Of a DNA stretch of 41,959 nt, positions 27,318 through 36,731 are shown in pieces. The stretch is from NCBI RefSeq assembly GCF_947498635.1, contig NZ_CANMKV010000039.1, forward strand, positions 1 to 41,959. The letters are read 5' to 3'. Positions within the stretch are counted from its first letter, which is position 1. Each line of letters begins with the position of its first letter. This DNA is from an uncultured Microbulbifer sp. (GTDB lineage Bacteria; Pseudomonadota; Gammaproteobacteria; Pseudomonadales; Cellvibrionaceae). The notes under the pieces were generated by a model. That model ran no database searches. It was given only the letters and a program-made list of their open reading frames with translations, and had not been told where the DNA came from. Position numbers and translations under genes: made by a program.

Positions 27318-27833
27318 TCAACCCTCTAGTTTTTTACCAAACAAAGCAAAAAATAAAAAAACAGGAACCGAATAAAAAAACATACAAATAACAAGAAACG
27401 GCACACCTAGCCAACCCGACCTATTCATATATCCTTTATATACAACATCACCCTCACTCTTCACCCAAACAATATATCTTTTACCAATTGGGCTTATATA
27501 ATATTTAATTTCCAGTTTAACACTTGGCCTATAAAGCGACTTAAGCTGACTCTTACTAAACAAGGAGTGCAAATGAGATATTGAACCATCTTCATTTCTA
27601 AAGGATATACGCTGCATACCCTTATCTCTTCCCTTATATTCATATACATTTTCAATTTTTCCGTTAAGTACGATTGGTTCAGCACCGTCTCTCCACCATG
27701 AAAACCATTGCAAAAACTCCCTAGATAAGCCTATAGCTATATATAAAAATCCAATTGTAACCAGCAAAACCAAAAAGAATTTGCCTACCCCAAACATTGA
27801 AGAAAATTCACTTTTCTTTGAGACACTCATCAT
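27318..27833 (-). CDS. Two-TM membrane protein of unknown function in the RTX operon
   Basis: A 171-residue protein with one membrane helix near the N-terminus (FFLVLLVTIGFLYIAIGL), a soluble stretch of about 100 residues, and a second helix near the C-terminus (FLVICMFFYSVPVFLFFALF). The topology resembles DUF3592-type proteins, but I cannot assign a family. The middle domain, with a VLNGKIENVYEY strand and HSLFSKSQL, is probably periplasmic. It lies between hlyD and the RTX gene and its stop is one base from the likely RTX start, which implies translational coupling. A chaperone, accessory secretion or self-protection role would fit that position but is only inference. Confidence 0.72.
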   Translation of the reverse strand: MMSVSKKSEFSSMFGVGKFFLVLLVTIGFLYIAIGLSREFLQWFSWWRDGAEPIVLNGKIENVYEYKGRDKGMQRISFRNEDGSISHLHSLFSKSQLKSLYRPSVKLEIKYYISPIGKRYIVWVKSEGDVVYKGYMNRSGWLGVPFLVICMFFYSVPVFLFFALFGKKLEG

Positions 27834-28008
27834 CTAAGTCCACTAAAATTCAATTGTTCAACTTCTTAATTCTTCTAAAGAAAAATCCACACCTCAAGAA
27901 AACTACTAGAGCAAGTTGATCCCTGGGGAAACACTAAGCGCAGAAAATCTGATTAATCAAATCACAGAAAATCAAAGAGTCAAACCGGTCAAAAGGCGCC
28001 TGTCATTA

Positions 28009-29379
28009 CTACCTCTCACCCATGCTACTTTCTCTGTATCGCAACAAAGGTGACAAAAAGAATTCAATAACTCTTCTCTTTCCAGTCTTTACCTCAGCCA
28101 TTACCGACATCCCTGGTGAAACCCTGACAAACCTACCATCTACAGCAAGCCCCTTTTGCTGCAGTCTTAAGCGTGCCTTATAAACCAACCCCAGCTGCTC
28201 ATCTTGAATAGCATCATCAGAGAGATGCACAAGCTCCGCATCAATTACCCCATATTTGGTAAAGTTAAACGTATCAATCTTAATTTCCGCCGACTGCCCT
28301 TTATGAACAAACCCTATATCCTTATTAAGAATATATGCCTCGACTTCCATATCACTTTGCTCAGGAACGACCAGCATTAATTCTTGTGCAGGTGTTACCA
28401 CACCACCGATCGTATGTATCGCTAGCTGCTGTATTGCGCCATCAATTGGGGCGGTCAAATGGTATTGCTTACTTCGCTGCTCTGCCTTAAGCTTCTCCTC
28501 GTACAAAGAGGCTTCACGAGTACGAATATCGTGCAATTGTTGTAGAGCTAACTTATATTGCTGATGTAGAAGCGCATCTTGTTGGGCTTCATTTGCAGCC
28601 ATGCTTGCTTGCAACTGAAGCAAACTAGCCTGTTGGATACTGATATCCTGTTCCACTTCAATCTGGCTCTGCTTTACCTCTAAATACTCCATGCGAGCCC
28701 CAAGCTTTTTCTTCTGCATAATTTCGTAAGCGCTGACTCGCTCATTCAACACTTCTAGCAGTCGTTTATTTTTCGTAACTTCCGCCTCAGTCATTTTGTA
28801 CTCAGCGGCCATACGTGCCGCCTCTCGTTGAAGAGAAGTGAGGTTTGCAGTAAATTCTGCTGCCTCCTGCTGCAATAGCACTTCATATTTTCCTTTATAG
28901 GGAGCGAGCCCTGGAAGCTGTACAGAAAGGCTGGGCAATGACTGACGCTCAGATGAAAACCAGTTCGTTAGGGCTTCCAATCGGTTGCGATGCAAAGCTG
29001 CATCCCGCCACTCCTGATTAAGCCTACGAACATCTGCGGCAGTAATGGAGGTATCCAGAGTAATTAATGGGTCACCGGCCTTCACTTTCTGCCCTTCCTT
29101 TACATGAATGGCCGCTACCGCGGCCGTTTCCAGCGGCTGGATAGTCTTTACTCTTTCACTGGGAATCACCTTGCCCTGAGCCGTGGCCACAATATCAATG
29201 CGACCAAAGCAGGCCCAAAGGATCGCGATAACAAACAGCAAGACAATGGACCACATAATTGCACGCCCCAAAGGCGGAGGGGGCGTTTGCTCCACCTCAA
29301 TCGCCGCAGGACGAAAGCTATGGATTTCCTTATCACTTAAAATCGCCTCTTTATCTGAGGATGCAGGTAACCATTTCAT
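28009..29379 (-). CDS. hlyD: Type I secretion membrane-fusion protein, HlyD family
   Basis: The 456-residue periplasmic adaptor links the ABC transporter to an outer-membrane TolC channel. A cytoplasmic N-terminus of about 40 residues precedes one membrane helix (AIMWSIVLLFVIAILW). Then come a lipoyl/barrel half (AQGKVIPSERVKTIQPLE, IHVKEGQKVKAGDPLITLD), a long coiled-coil hairpin (about residues 115-310) and the second barrel half with HlyD-signature-like segments (SPGMSVMAEVKTGKRRVIEF). Its start overlaps the end of hlyB by four bases. No tolC-like gene is present in the window, so the outer-membrane partner must be encoded elsewhere. Confidence 0.95.
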   Translation of the reverse strand: MKWLPASSDKEAILSDKEIHSFRPAAIEVEQTPPPPLGRAIMWSIVLLFVIAILWACFGRIDIVATAQGKVIPSERVKTIQPLETAAVAAIHVKEGQKVKAGDPLITLDTSITAADVRRLNQEWRDAALHRNRLEALTNWFSSERQSLPSLSVQLPGLAPYKGKYEVLLQQEAAEFTANLTSLQREAARMAAEYKMTEAEVTKNKRLLEVLNERVSAYEIMQKKKLGARMEYLEVKQSQIEVEQDISIQQASLLQLQASMAANEAQQDALLHQQYKLALQQLHDIRTREASLYEEKLKAEQRSKQYHLTAPIDGAIQQLAIHTIGGVVTPAQELMLVVPEQSDMEVEAYILNKDIGFVHKGQSAEIKIDTFNFTKYGVIDAELVHLSDDAIQDEQLGLVYKARLRLQQKGLAVDGRFVRVSPGMSVMAEVKTGKRRVIEFFLSPLLRYRESSMGER

Positions 29380-31559
29380 AGGTGTCCCTCCTCCAGTTGC
29401 CCAGTTTGCGGCACCGCCTTAAGCTTGGGGGTATGGTTTTGATAGCTATGCAAACGAGCGTAATACCCCTCTTTCTCAATTAGTTCGTCATGAGATCCAC
29501 TTTCAACAATATCTCCTTTTTCCACGACAATAATCCTATCCGCATGGCGAACGGTAGAAAGGCGATGGGCGATGATAAAGACCGTGCGATTCTTACATAT
29601 ATGCCGCATATTCTCTTGAATAATACGTTCAGACTCATAATCTAAAGCACTGGTAGCTTCATCAAAAATTAAGATCCTGGGATTGGTAATCAGCGCACGT
29701 GCAATCGCAATTCGCTGCCTTTGTCCACCAGAGAGAGAGGCACCCTGCTCCCCCACCGGGGTGTCATAGCCTTCTGGTAGCTCCACAATAAAATCGTGTG
29801 CGCCAGCCAACTTTGCGGCCTGGACGACCCTTTCCATTGATAAACTCGGGTCAACTAGAGCAATGTTTTCTTTTACAGACCGGTTGAACAGTCGGTTTTC
29901 CTGTAAAACCACACCCACCTGCCTGCGCAGCCAAGATGGCTCCATCTGTGCTAAATCAATACCATCCACAAGCACACGACCGCTCTCCGGAACATACAAA
30001 CGCTGCACAAGCTTAGTGAGCGTACTTTTACCAGACCCCGAACGTCCGACAATACCGACAACCTCCCCCGCCCTTACCGCCAAAGAAAGCTGACGAAGTA
30101 TTTGTGGCTGACCCGGTGCATAACGAAAAGAAATATTGTCAAATGTGACCTGACCATTAACTTTTGGTAGTGTTGTTCGATTTGGATTGTGGCCCGGCTC
30201 CGTTGGGGTATTGAGAATATCTCCTAGCCGCTCAATAGATATCCCAGCCTGCTGAAAATCCTGCCAAAGTTGAACCAACTTGAGAATAGGGCCACTTACT
30301 CGCCCAGCAATCATATTAAAAGCGATCAGCTGCCCAATGCTGAGCTCATTGCTCATCACCAGAGTGGCGCCAACCCATAGAATCAACACGGTTACAATCT
30401 TATTGATGAGCTGTGCAACTTGACCGGAGATATTCCCAAGATTGCTTGCTTTGAAAGATGCAGCAACATAGGCCGCAAGATTCTCTTCCCAGCGCTTCTG
30501 CATCTGCGGCTCTACCGCCATTGCCTTAACCGTTTCAATACTGGCTATTGACTCGGTTAAGAATGCCTGGTTTTCAGCGCCCCGCTTAAACTTTTCATCC
30601 AAGCGGTTTCGTAGAATTGGGGTAATGTAGACAGAGAGCGCCACATAAAATGGAATAGAACCCAATACTATCCATGTCAATGTGGGGCTGTAGAAATACA
30701 TAACAGCAAAGAAAACGATGGTAAAAAATAGATCGATCACCAAAGTTAGTGCAGAACTCGTAATAAAATTACGAATTGTGTCCAGTTCGCGTACCCGGGC
30801 AACCGTATTACCCACCTGTCGAACCAAGAAATAGGCAATCGGCAGTCGCGTCAAGTGATGATACAACTTTGCCCCAAGTGTGACGTCTACTCGGTTAGTT
30901 GTATGAGCAAATATATAGTTACGCAAGCCATTCAGTAACACATCAAATACGGATATGACAATCAAGCCAAAGGCCAGCACATCCAGTGTTGTCACCCCCT
31001 TATGTACAAGCACCTTATCGATCATTACTTGGAAGAAAAGAGGCGTAATCAAAGCAAAAAGCTGGATAAAGAAGGAGGCAACTATTACATCTCTCAGTAA
31101 GTGCTTATACTTTAGGATTGCCGGAATAAACCAGCTAATATCAAATTTTCCTTTACTCCCCGGTAACAATGATCGTTTTGCAAGCAAAATAACACGGTCG
31201 TCCCACAAAGAGAGAAAAGCCTCTTTCTCCAACTCCTCAGGCTGGCCGCCGCGCCCAAAATGAATAAGAATTTTGCCTTCTTGAACGCCGGCTAATACAG
31301 CAAAAGTGCCATCTTTCAACGACACAATAGCAGGCAAGGCAAGACTAGAAAGCTTCTCCCATGAAGTCTTGAAGGCGTGCGCCTTAAATTTAAGATACTT
31401 TGCCGCCCGAAGAATCTCTGCTTCAGAAAAGGATGTTTCACCAGAGCAAAACTCATGGCGTAACTGATCTGCATCGGCGGGTACTTGGTGGAAACGTGCC
31501 ACCAACAGGAAGGCAGACAGACCTGTGTCCACACTCCTTTTGGACTGAGAAAAACCCAT
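29376..31559 (-). CDS. hlyB: Type I secretion ABC transporter/ATPase, HlyB family
   Basis: A 727-residue protein with three parts. The first 130 residues are a C39-peptidase-like domain without the catalytic Cys (ARFHQVPADADQLRHEF at its start), which binds RTX substrates rather than cutting them. Residues of about 150-450 are the six-helix transmembrane domain. The ATPase domain has Walker A GRSGSGKST, the signature LSGGQRQRIAIARAL, Walker B ILIFDEATSALD and the H-loop IIAHRLST. It is the first gene of the leftward operon hlyB-hlyD-unknown-RTX, so the cargo is almost certainly the giant RTX protein. Confidence 0.96.
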   Translation of the reverse strand: MGFSQSKRSVDTGLSAFLLVARFHQVPADADQLRHEFCSGETSFSEAEILRAAKYLKFKAHAFKTSWEKLSSLALPAIVSLKDGTFAVLAGVQEGKILIHFGRGGQPEELEKEAFLSLWDDRVILLAKRSLLPGSKGKFDISWFIPAILKYKHLLRDVIVASFFIQLFALITPLFFQVMIDKVLVHKGVTTLDVLAFGLIVISVFDVLLNGLRNYIFAHTTNRVDVTLGAKLYHHLTRLPIAYFLVRQVGNTVARVRELDTIRNFITSSALTLVIDLFFTIVFFAVMYFYSPTLTWIVLGSIPFYVALSVYITPILRNRLDEKFKRGAENQAFLTESIASIETVKAMAVEPQMQKRWEENLAAYVAASFKASNLGNISGQVAQLINKIVTVLILWVGATLVMSNELSIGQLIAFNMIAGRVSGPILKLVQLWQDFQQAGISIERLGDILNTPTEPGHNPNRTTLPKVNGQVTFDNISFRYAPGQPQILRQLSLAVRAGEVVGIVGRSGSGKSTLTKLVQRLYVPESGRVLVDGIDLAQMEPSWLRRQVGVVLQENRLFNRSVKENIALVDPSLSMERVVQAAKLAGAHDFIVELPEGYDTPVGEQGASLSGGQRQRIAIARALITNPRILIFDEATSALDYESERIIQENMRHICKNRTVFIIAHRLSTVRHADRIIVVEKGDIVESGSHDELIEKEGYYARLHSYQNHTPKLKAVPQTGQLEEGHL

Positions 31560-31967
31560 CTATTACAACTACCGCTTGGTCTACAACTGCGGCGCAAACC
31601 TACACAAGAAAATTCGACCTTTCAATAAAAAAACAAATCGAGCCAAAAGATAACCCTGAATCCTCTACAGACTTCACAAACTATAAAAATCATAATAAAA
31701 ATAATAGATTTTTATCTGAAAATGCGCAGCCACTCCGAAAATATCAACCCCGACATGCACAATTATTCATATTGGCACAAAAGTCATTTTATTCAGGTTG
31801 CACTTAAAAACACCCAGCGAAAAAGACGTATGTTGACGCTTACATGAAAGCTCTCTACCCACTCACCCTATTAAAAATAAATGTAACGGCGTTTTCATAC
31901 TTAAAATATAAATTATCAACTTTATTACTTGAAACCAAGACTCACCCACTTAAGCCCTTTGATACAT
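31560..31967. other. Divergent intergenic region between hlyB and the PLC-lectin gene
   Basis: An AT-rich 408-base stretch. It must carry the promoters of the leftward secretion operon and the rightward PLC gene. No convincing gene, operator palindrome or RNA is recognised. A TTG-initiated upstream extension of the PLC frame at 31929 has no ribosome site. Confidence 0.5.
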
Positions 31968-33446
31968 ATGACTTACATATTCAAGAACTCCCTTATCCGC
32001 CTTACTTTATCATTTGTAACTCTGTACAGTATCTGTCTATCTGCAAGTACAGACTCGGCATTTCAAGCCAGCCATGCCGACAGCCACCACCGCATAGACC
32101 AGCTCTACTACCTCCAGCCCCACAACAGCTACGTGCGCCTGGAGGCCAGTGATCGCCTCACAGACTGGCTGGATAAGGGGTTTCGCTCGCTGGACCTGGA
32201 TGTTGTCGACCACGGCCCCTGGCAGGGAAGCAGCTACGGGCCCTATGTCGCTCACGGTCAGAATGATATCGGTAATCATATGTGTGGGAGTAATGGCAAC
32301 GAGGATCGATTGGTTCACTGCCTAGACGACATCAAATCCTGGCTCGCGAACAACGAACTTAGAGCGCCGTTGATGCTTTATATTGACATGAAGCCCAATA
32401 GCAATTGGCTGAGTGCCTGGTATGCGGATGAGATCTATCTGCTGGACCAATATATTCAGCAGGAGCTAGGAGATCTGCAATTCAGTTATCAGGAACTCAT
32501 CACGCACTTACAGGCAAGCTCCCCCTCCACAGACTACCGCAACACGCTGAAAAATATCGGCTGGCCGACATTGGGTGAACTGCACTCCAAGAATAAAAAA
32601 GTATTGGTAGTATTTACTGGTGGCCAGAGTGGTAATGTCAACAATCGTATGGAGTCGGCACTGGACGGCTACAATCTTCATGCTTTCCTGTGCCCCAATA
32701 TTGACACCGCCAATCCCGAGGAGTTTTCTGGAAATATTGATTCAATCGATTCTAACAGCTCCAAGCGAATAGTTTGCGGTAATGTAAAGGCGGGCGACCA
32801 CCACCAAATAACCGCTAACGAAGCCGCCAGTAGCAAGCAGTTGATGCACCTGTGGAGCAGCTCTGGCGACTTTAGCAATACCGATTTTGCTTATGCTTAC
32901 CTCGCGGTTGCACACGGCGCTACAGCTATAGGTATGGACCCCTCTAACGTTGCTAACACCCCAGAATATACCAATCAGGCAATTCCTTTTGTTGGTGTTC
33001 GACGCAGTTTACCCGGCTATATGCGCCTTCACCCCGCCTCGAATAGCGATCTGTGTATGACCGTATCCCAAGGCTATGGCAATGGTTCCAACCTAACCAT
33101 GCGTAGCTGTGATACCAGCCACGAACAGCAGTTTGTCTATACTGCCGAAGGCCAGCTGCGGCCCAAGGCTAATAATAAATACTGTGTCGATTACAACACC
33201 GGGAGCGCTGACAACGGCGATAAAATGCATTTATGGGATTGCGATGGCGGCAACTCAGAAAAGTGGAAAATTCAGCTAGACGGCACCATTCAGAATCGCG
33301 ACAAGAATTGGGGCTACTGTATGGATGCCCCAGGAAATTTAGCCAAGGAGGGAGAGCACTTGCAGGTTTACCAGTGTGACAGCAACGATGTAGGTCAAAA
33401 ATTTGTATTGGAGGCCGTTTCTGACTGGGAACAAAACCGTTTTTAA
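31968..33446 (+). CDS. Secreted PI-PLC-like phosphodiesterase with C-terminal ricin-type lectin domain
   Basis: A 492-residue protein from ATG 31968. The signal peptide (IRLTLSFVTLYSICLSA) is followed by a PLC-like TIM-barrel phosphodiesterase domain. It has LYYLQPHNSYVRL with candidate catalytic His52, then GFRSLDLDVVDHG and MLYIDMKPNSNW with metal/acid residues. This fits the calcium-dependent PI-PLC C1 type better than the GDPD type. From about residue 355 a beta-trefoil with repeated QxW-like ends (CDTSHEQQFVY, CDGGNSEKWKI, CDSNDVGQKFVL) is the carbohydrate-binding ricin lectin domain. The product is probably exported to the outside; lipid or glycan substrates are unknown. A strong terminator follows. 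Confidence 0.82.
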   Translation: MTYIFKNSLIRLTLSFVTLYSICLSASTDSAFQASHADSHHRIDQLYYLQPHNSYVRLEASDRLTDWLDKGFRSLDLDVVDHGPWQGSSYGPYVAHGQNDIGNHMCGSNGNEDRLVHCLDDIKSWLANNELRAPLMLYIDMKPNSNWLSAWYADEIYLLDQYIQQELGDLQFSYQELITHLQASSPSTDYRNTLKNIGWPTLGELHSKNKKVLVVFTGGQSGNVNNRMESALDGYNLHAFLCPNIDTANPEEFSGNIDSIDSNSSKRIVCGNVKAGDHHQITANEAASSKQLMHLWSSSGDFSNTDFAYAYLAVAHGATAIGMDPSNVANTPEYTNQAIPFVGVRRSLPGYMRLHPASNSDLCMTVSQGYGNGSNLTMRSCDTSHEQQFVYTAEGQLRPKANNKYCVDYNTGSADNGDKMHLWDCDGGNSEKWKIQLDGTIQNRDKNWGYCMDAPGNLAKEGEHLQVYQCDSNDVGQKFVLEAVSDWEQNRF

Positions 33447-33460
33447 AACTCTCCGTCCAT

Positions 33461-33490
33461 AAAAAAGGGCATCTGTGAAGATGCCCTTTT
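33461..33490 (+). terminator. Rho-independent terminator after the PLC-lectin gene
   Basis: AAAAGGGCATCT and AGATGCCCTTTT form a perfect 12-bp stem with a GTGA loop, 16 bases after the stop. The A-run on the left means that it could also work for leftward transcripts. Confidence 0.9.
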
Positions 33491-34230
33491 AGGGTGCTTC
33501 CCTACCACCTATCTGCAGCGCCTCAACAACCACCCGCGGAAGCCCCAAATACCTCACACTGTAAAAAGAGCTCACCCTCACTCTGGGCAAGCGACATTGG
33601 CACCGATCAACAGATACTATTGCGCGCCGATAGTACGGTAGCGCACTGGGACCTGATGGTACTAATGAATCACCTAGCGGAGGAGGTGGAGGAAACTCCT
33701 AAATCTATTGAGCAACCGAAACTCGCCCTGCAAGGGGATACAACCGACGATGCCAATGATGATACAGTGGTAAAGCACAGCTTCTCTAGCTACCAAGGTA
33801 ACCGAAGCGGAGCTCGTCGTTGGGCATGGCTGTTCCAGTCGAGTTTTTATACGTTAACAAACCGCACAGTACTCTCGAGCCCCCCGTATTTCCACTAGCG
33901 ACACCTCCTGCTGATACCTTGAAGCAACTGACCAAACGAACACATATACATGCTGCAAATATAGCGATGTCGTAATGAGCCAAACTTTGAGCTCCTTAAT
34001 GAAAGAATCCACTAAAGACAGCACATTGCCCTACACGCCGCCATTGGCAAAGGGCTGGATGCACTAGCTACGGGGTGCCGCCGCTTGCTTTTACCATTTT
34101 CCATATCAGTAGCCTCTATTTGCTCAGTTTCACCATCAGCGGTATCAGCTGCGGCGCTTATGGGATCTGACCCCCTACGGAACCCAAGGAATAGAGACAC
34201 TCGTAATTTTTAACGCTATAGTCCCCCAAA
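33491..34230. other. Region without a convincing gene
   Basis: About 740 bases. A 134-codon frame starting with GTG (33494-33898) has no ribosome site and no recognisable domain. Its first codons overlap the terminator's flank. Its later part (LRADSTVAHWDLMVLMNHL and an acidic stretch) could be the remnant of a real gene. Near 34160 there is a GATCTGACCCC motif of the kind often seen beside mobile elements. The block looks like decayed sequence. Confidence 0.4.
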
Positions 34231-34251
34231 ATGAATTTCTCTGGGGGCAGA

Positions 34252-34695
34252 ATGTACAACGCTGTACTTTTCATTCACTTGCTTGGTGCAACAGTTTGGA
34301 CCGGCGGGCACCTAATACTGGCTTGCACAATATTACCCAATGTTTTTCGGGATAAGGACATCGCATTTCTTTCCCGATTTGAGAGCCACTACGAAAAAAT
34401 AGGCATCCCCGCTCTGATCATTCAGATTCTATCTGGGCTCTATCTCGCTTACACCCTACTGCCAGACTTGTCCCAGTGGTTTGATTTCTCCCACCCAGTT
34501 TCTCGCCTGGTCGCCTTCAAACTTATTTTGCTCGCTTGCACTTTCCTACTGGCCATAGATGCAAGACTTCGAATCATCCCAAACCTCTCTAAGAATAACC
34601 TTAAGTCGCTTGCCTACCATATTATTCCGGTTACGGTGTTATCAGTTCTTTTTGTTTATGTGGGCATCTCATTTAGAACTGGCTGGCTTTTTTAA
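34252..34695 (+). CDS. CopD-like four-helix membrane protein
   Basis: A protein of about 147 residues from ATG 34252, chosen because GGGGG lies four bases upstream; an ATG at 34231 has no ribosome site. Four hydrophobic helices are visible. The first, containing FIHLLGATVWTGGHLIL, has the His and Trp-x-Gly-Gly-His pattern of CopD/DUF2269-like proteins, which bind haem or copper. Later ones are LIIQILSGLYLAYTLL, LVAFKLILLACTFLLAID and VTVLSVLFVYVGISF. The function is not established; copper handling is a guess from the family. It is followed by the GNAT gene 38 bases downstream on the same strand. Confidence 0.72.
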   Translation: MYNAVLFIHLLGATVWTGGHLILACTILPNVFRDKDIAFLSRFESHYEKIGIPALIIQILSGLYLAYTLLPDLSQWFDFSHPVSRLVAFKLILLACTFLLAIDARLRIIPNLSKNNLKSLAYHIIPVTVLSVLFVYVGISFRTGWLF

Positions 34696-34733
34696 GAAAT
34701 CACGACAAACAACCTATCTGAGAAATTCAAACA

Positions 34734-35225
34734 ATGATTAGACCCGCTGAGCAAAAGGATGCAAACGCGATAGCTACGATATACAACCATTTTATTTTAA
34801 ACACTTCTGCCACCTTCGAAGAGCAAGAGGTCAGCGAAGATGAAATAATCAACCGCATAAAATTTATTCGGAATTCCAATCTGCCATGGCTAGTGAAACA
34901 AATACATGGAGAAGTCATTGGCTATGCATACGCTTCAAAATGGAGGGAGAGAAGTGCCTATCGATTTTCAGTGGAATCAACGGTTTATATTGCGAACAAT
35001 ATGAAATCGAAAGGCTTGGGTACAGAACTATATTCAGCGCTATTTACCCAACTGAAAGAAAGGAATATCCACAATATAATTGGTGGAATCACACTACCCA
35101 ACCCTGCAAGTGTCGCTCTCCATGAGAAGTTGGGTATGAAGAAGGTTGCGCATTTTGAAAAGGTTGGATTTAAATTTGGCCAATGGCTCGACGTGGGCTA
35201 CTGGCAGGCCCAGCTAGATTCTTGA
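34734..35225 (+). CDS. GNAT N-acetyltransferase, phosphinothricin-acetyltransferase-like
   Basis: A 163-residue cytoplasmic acetyltransferase of the PAT/MddA group. The N-terminal IRPAEQKDANAIATIYNHF, the segment TSATFEEQEVSEDEI and the acetyl-CoA loop SKGLGTELY are typical, as are NPASVALHEKLGMKKV and VGFKFGQWLDVGYWQ at the end. Family members acetylate phosphinothricin, methionine sulfoximine or amino acid analogues. The physiological substrate here is unknown. It ends 36 bases from the convergent PhyH-like gene. Confidence 0.9.
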   Translation: MIRPAEQKDANAIATIYNHFILNTSATFEEQEVSEDEIINRIKFIRNSNLPWLVKQIHGEVIGYAYASKWRERSAYRFSVESTVYIANNMKSKGLGTELYSALFTQLKERNIHNIIGGITLPNPASVALHEKLGMKKVAHFEKVGFKFGQWLDVGYWQAQLDS

Positions 35226-35261
35226 ACCCACCAACTTGAAACAAGTAAATAGGCAGCCTTT

Positions 35262-36014
35262 TTAAGCCCACTTGACCCCGCAGGGCAATTTAAAACTACT
35301 ATATTCCAAATGAATAACACGACGACGCCCCGGCAAACAAGCTTTATTCGAGGAGTGAAGAATATAAGGGCACATAACCAATACATCTCCTGCTCTTGCC
35401 TCACACGATACTGCGCCTCCTTTAGCTACAAACTGCCTAACCGCCTCAGCGCCCATCACTCCCTCTCGTTGACTATAGGGCAGCACCCATAGGCAACCAT
35501 TGTCAATACCGGTATCATCAAGATGCACCCTTAGAGTGATCATTTCCTTTAATACATGCAAAGGAGGCTGCACATGGTGAACCCCATCCTTCAAACTCCA
35601 GGGTCCCCACGCAGAGCCATCAAATGGCGAGGAAACAGCTACCGTCTTATCCTGATGCCAGGTAACAAACCAGTTATTCTCCTCATTTTTTTCAAATAGA
35701 ATGGCTCTCACCAATTGGGCAGGCTTCGATAAGTATGCATGTACCAAGCCAAAAATTGGGCCCGACTTTGCTAATAAAGCGATGGACGAAAATTTCTTTT
35801 CTGCGTTACGTATACCACCTCTTCGACTAGCAAGTGTTAAATCTACTAAATTAGTCTGCAGAGCCACTAATTGATTGTCAGACATAACATTACGGATCAT
35901 GGCATAGCCACACTCAAGCTCACTCACTTTAAATAACCTCACACAACCCACTGAGAAGAACTTGGCCATCAGGCTTCTCTGCTTGTTGGGCGCTTTGGAA
36001 AAATTCAAACTCAT
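35262..36014 (-). CDS. Phytanoyl-CoA dioxygenase (PhyH) family Fe(II)/2-oxoglutarate oxygenase
   Basis: A 250-residue double-stranded beta-helix enzyme. The iron facial triad appears as His120-x-Asp122 in TWHQDKTVAV and His220 in YILHSSNKA, and an Arg in GRRRVIHLEY (about 231) would hold 2-oxoglutarate. ITLRVHLDDTGIDNGCLWVL is the typical core. Such enzymes hydroxylate small molecules or lipids; the substrate cannot be deduced. It is a monocistronic minus-strand gene, convergent with the GNAT gene. Length and motifs are normal, so it is likely active. Confidence 0.88.
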   Translation of the reverse strand: MSLNFSKAPNKQRSLMAKFFSVGCVRLFKVSELECGYAMIRNVMSDNQLVALQTNLVDLTLASRRGGIRNAEKKFSSIALLAKSGPIFGLVHAYLSKPAQLVRAILFEKNEENNWFVTWHQDKTVAVSSPFDGSAWGPWSLKDGVHHVQPPLHVLKEMITLRVHLDDTGIDNGCLWVLPYSQREGVMGAEAVRQFVAKGGAVSCEARAGDVLVMCPYILHSSNKACLPGRRRVIHLEYSSFKLPCGVKWA

Positions 36015-36731
36015 TTACCTCCATATTCTGCATAGTGCCACCGGATCACGCCCTCCGCTTAACAGAGAGAGAGGCGCAAGCGCTACCGGCATTCCTTTAG
36101 CTATAGGGCAAATAGGCTTAAATTACGTAAAAATCTCCCAAAAAAGAAAAAAGTGCCATGGTTCACATTTTTAGCGTGCAATGCGTGCTAAATTTGCTCC
36201 ATTCAAGTCGAGGTCAGCTTGATTGATAGTCAGATGTTTATACGCTGGCAAGCGCGCTGTAAAGTAGTAAATCCCAACTCATATGATATGTGTCCGATAG
36301 GGCCCCTATACTCATCAGCAGACAATTTAGCAGTATGTCCTCCATATTTAAAAGTGAATATTTACTTACAGCTATCACGCTGTAGTAAGTTTCTCGGATG
36401 CCGCGTTATTGCAATTATCATTGAGGTTACTCAGCGCCTGGAATTTGATTACAGGCCCCTATCCTCGCCCGCAAATTGCAAGGGGCTATTCATCCCGCGG
36501 CACTGCAAGACAGTGTATATAAAGGGCCCAGTTAGAAAAATGGCTTGCGCAATTGTGCTCAATTTTTTTCAGAAGACCCATGCCAGCCATTGCACTAAGA
36601 AGGCTAGTGACCTGGCTATCGATGATTTTTAACTTAAAAGATGATCTTACGTACCAGCATACCTTCAACGATGGGCATGGGTGCAACAGACTCAAGAGCT
36701 GACTTTTTCCACAACGAAGAGATTTATTTCA
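36015..36731. other. Intergenic stretch upstream of the bactofilin gene
   Basis: About 700 bases without a gene I can support. Frames such as 36219-36632 (TTG start, 137 codons) have no ribosome site, no domain and cysteine-rich chance-like composition. The promoter for the bactofilin gene is expected in the last 150 bases. No RNA gene was noticed. Confidence 0.45.

Noticed and set aside
33494..33898. 134-codon GTG-initiated frame
   Set aside because: No ribosome site, its start abuts a terminator hairpin, and no domain is recognised. Mentioned only as possible gene debris.
36219..36632. 137-codon TTG-initiated frame
   Set aside because: Start codon and context are poor, and the translation looks random and Cys-rich.
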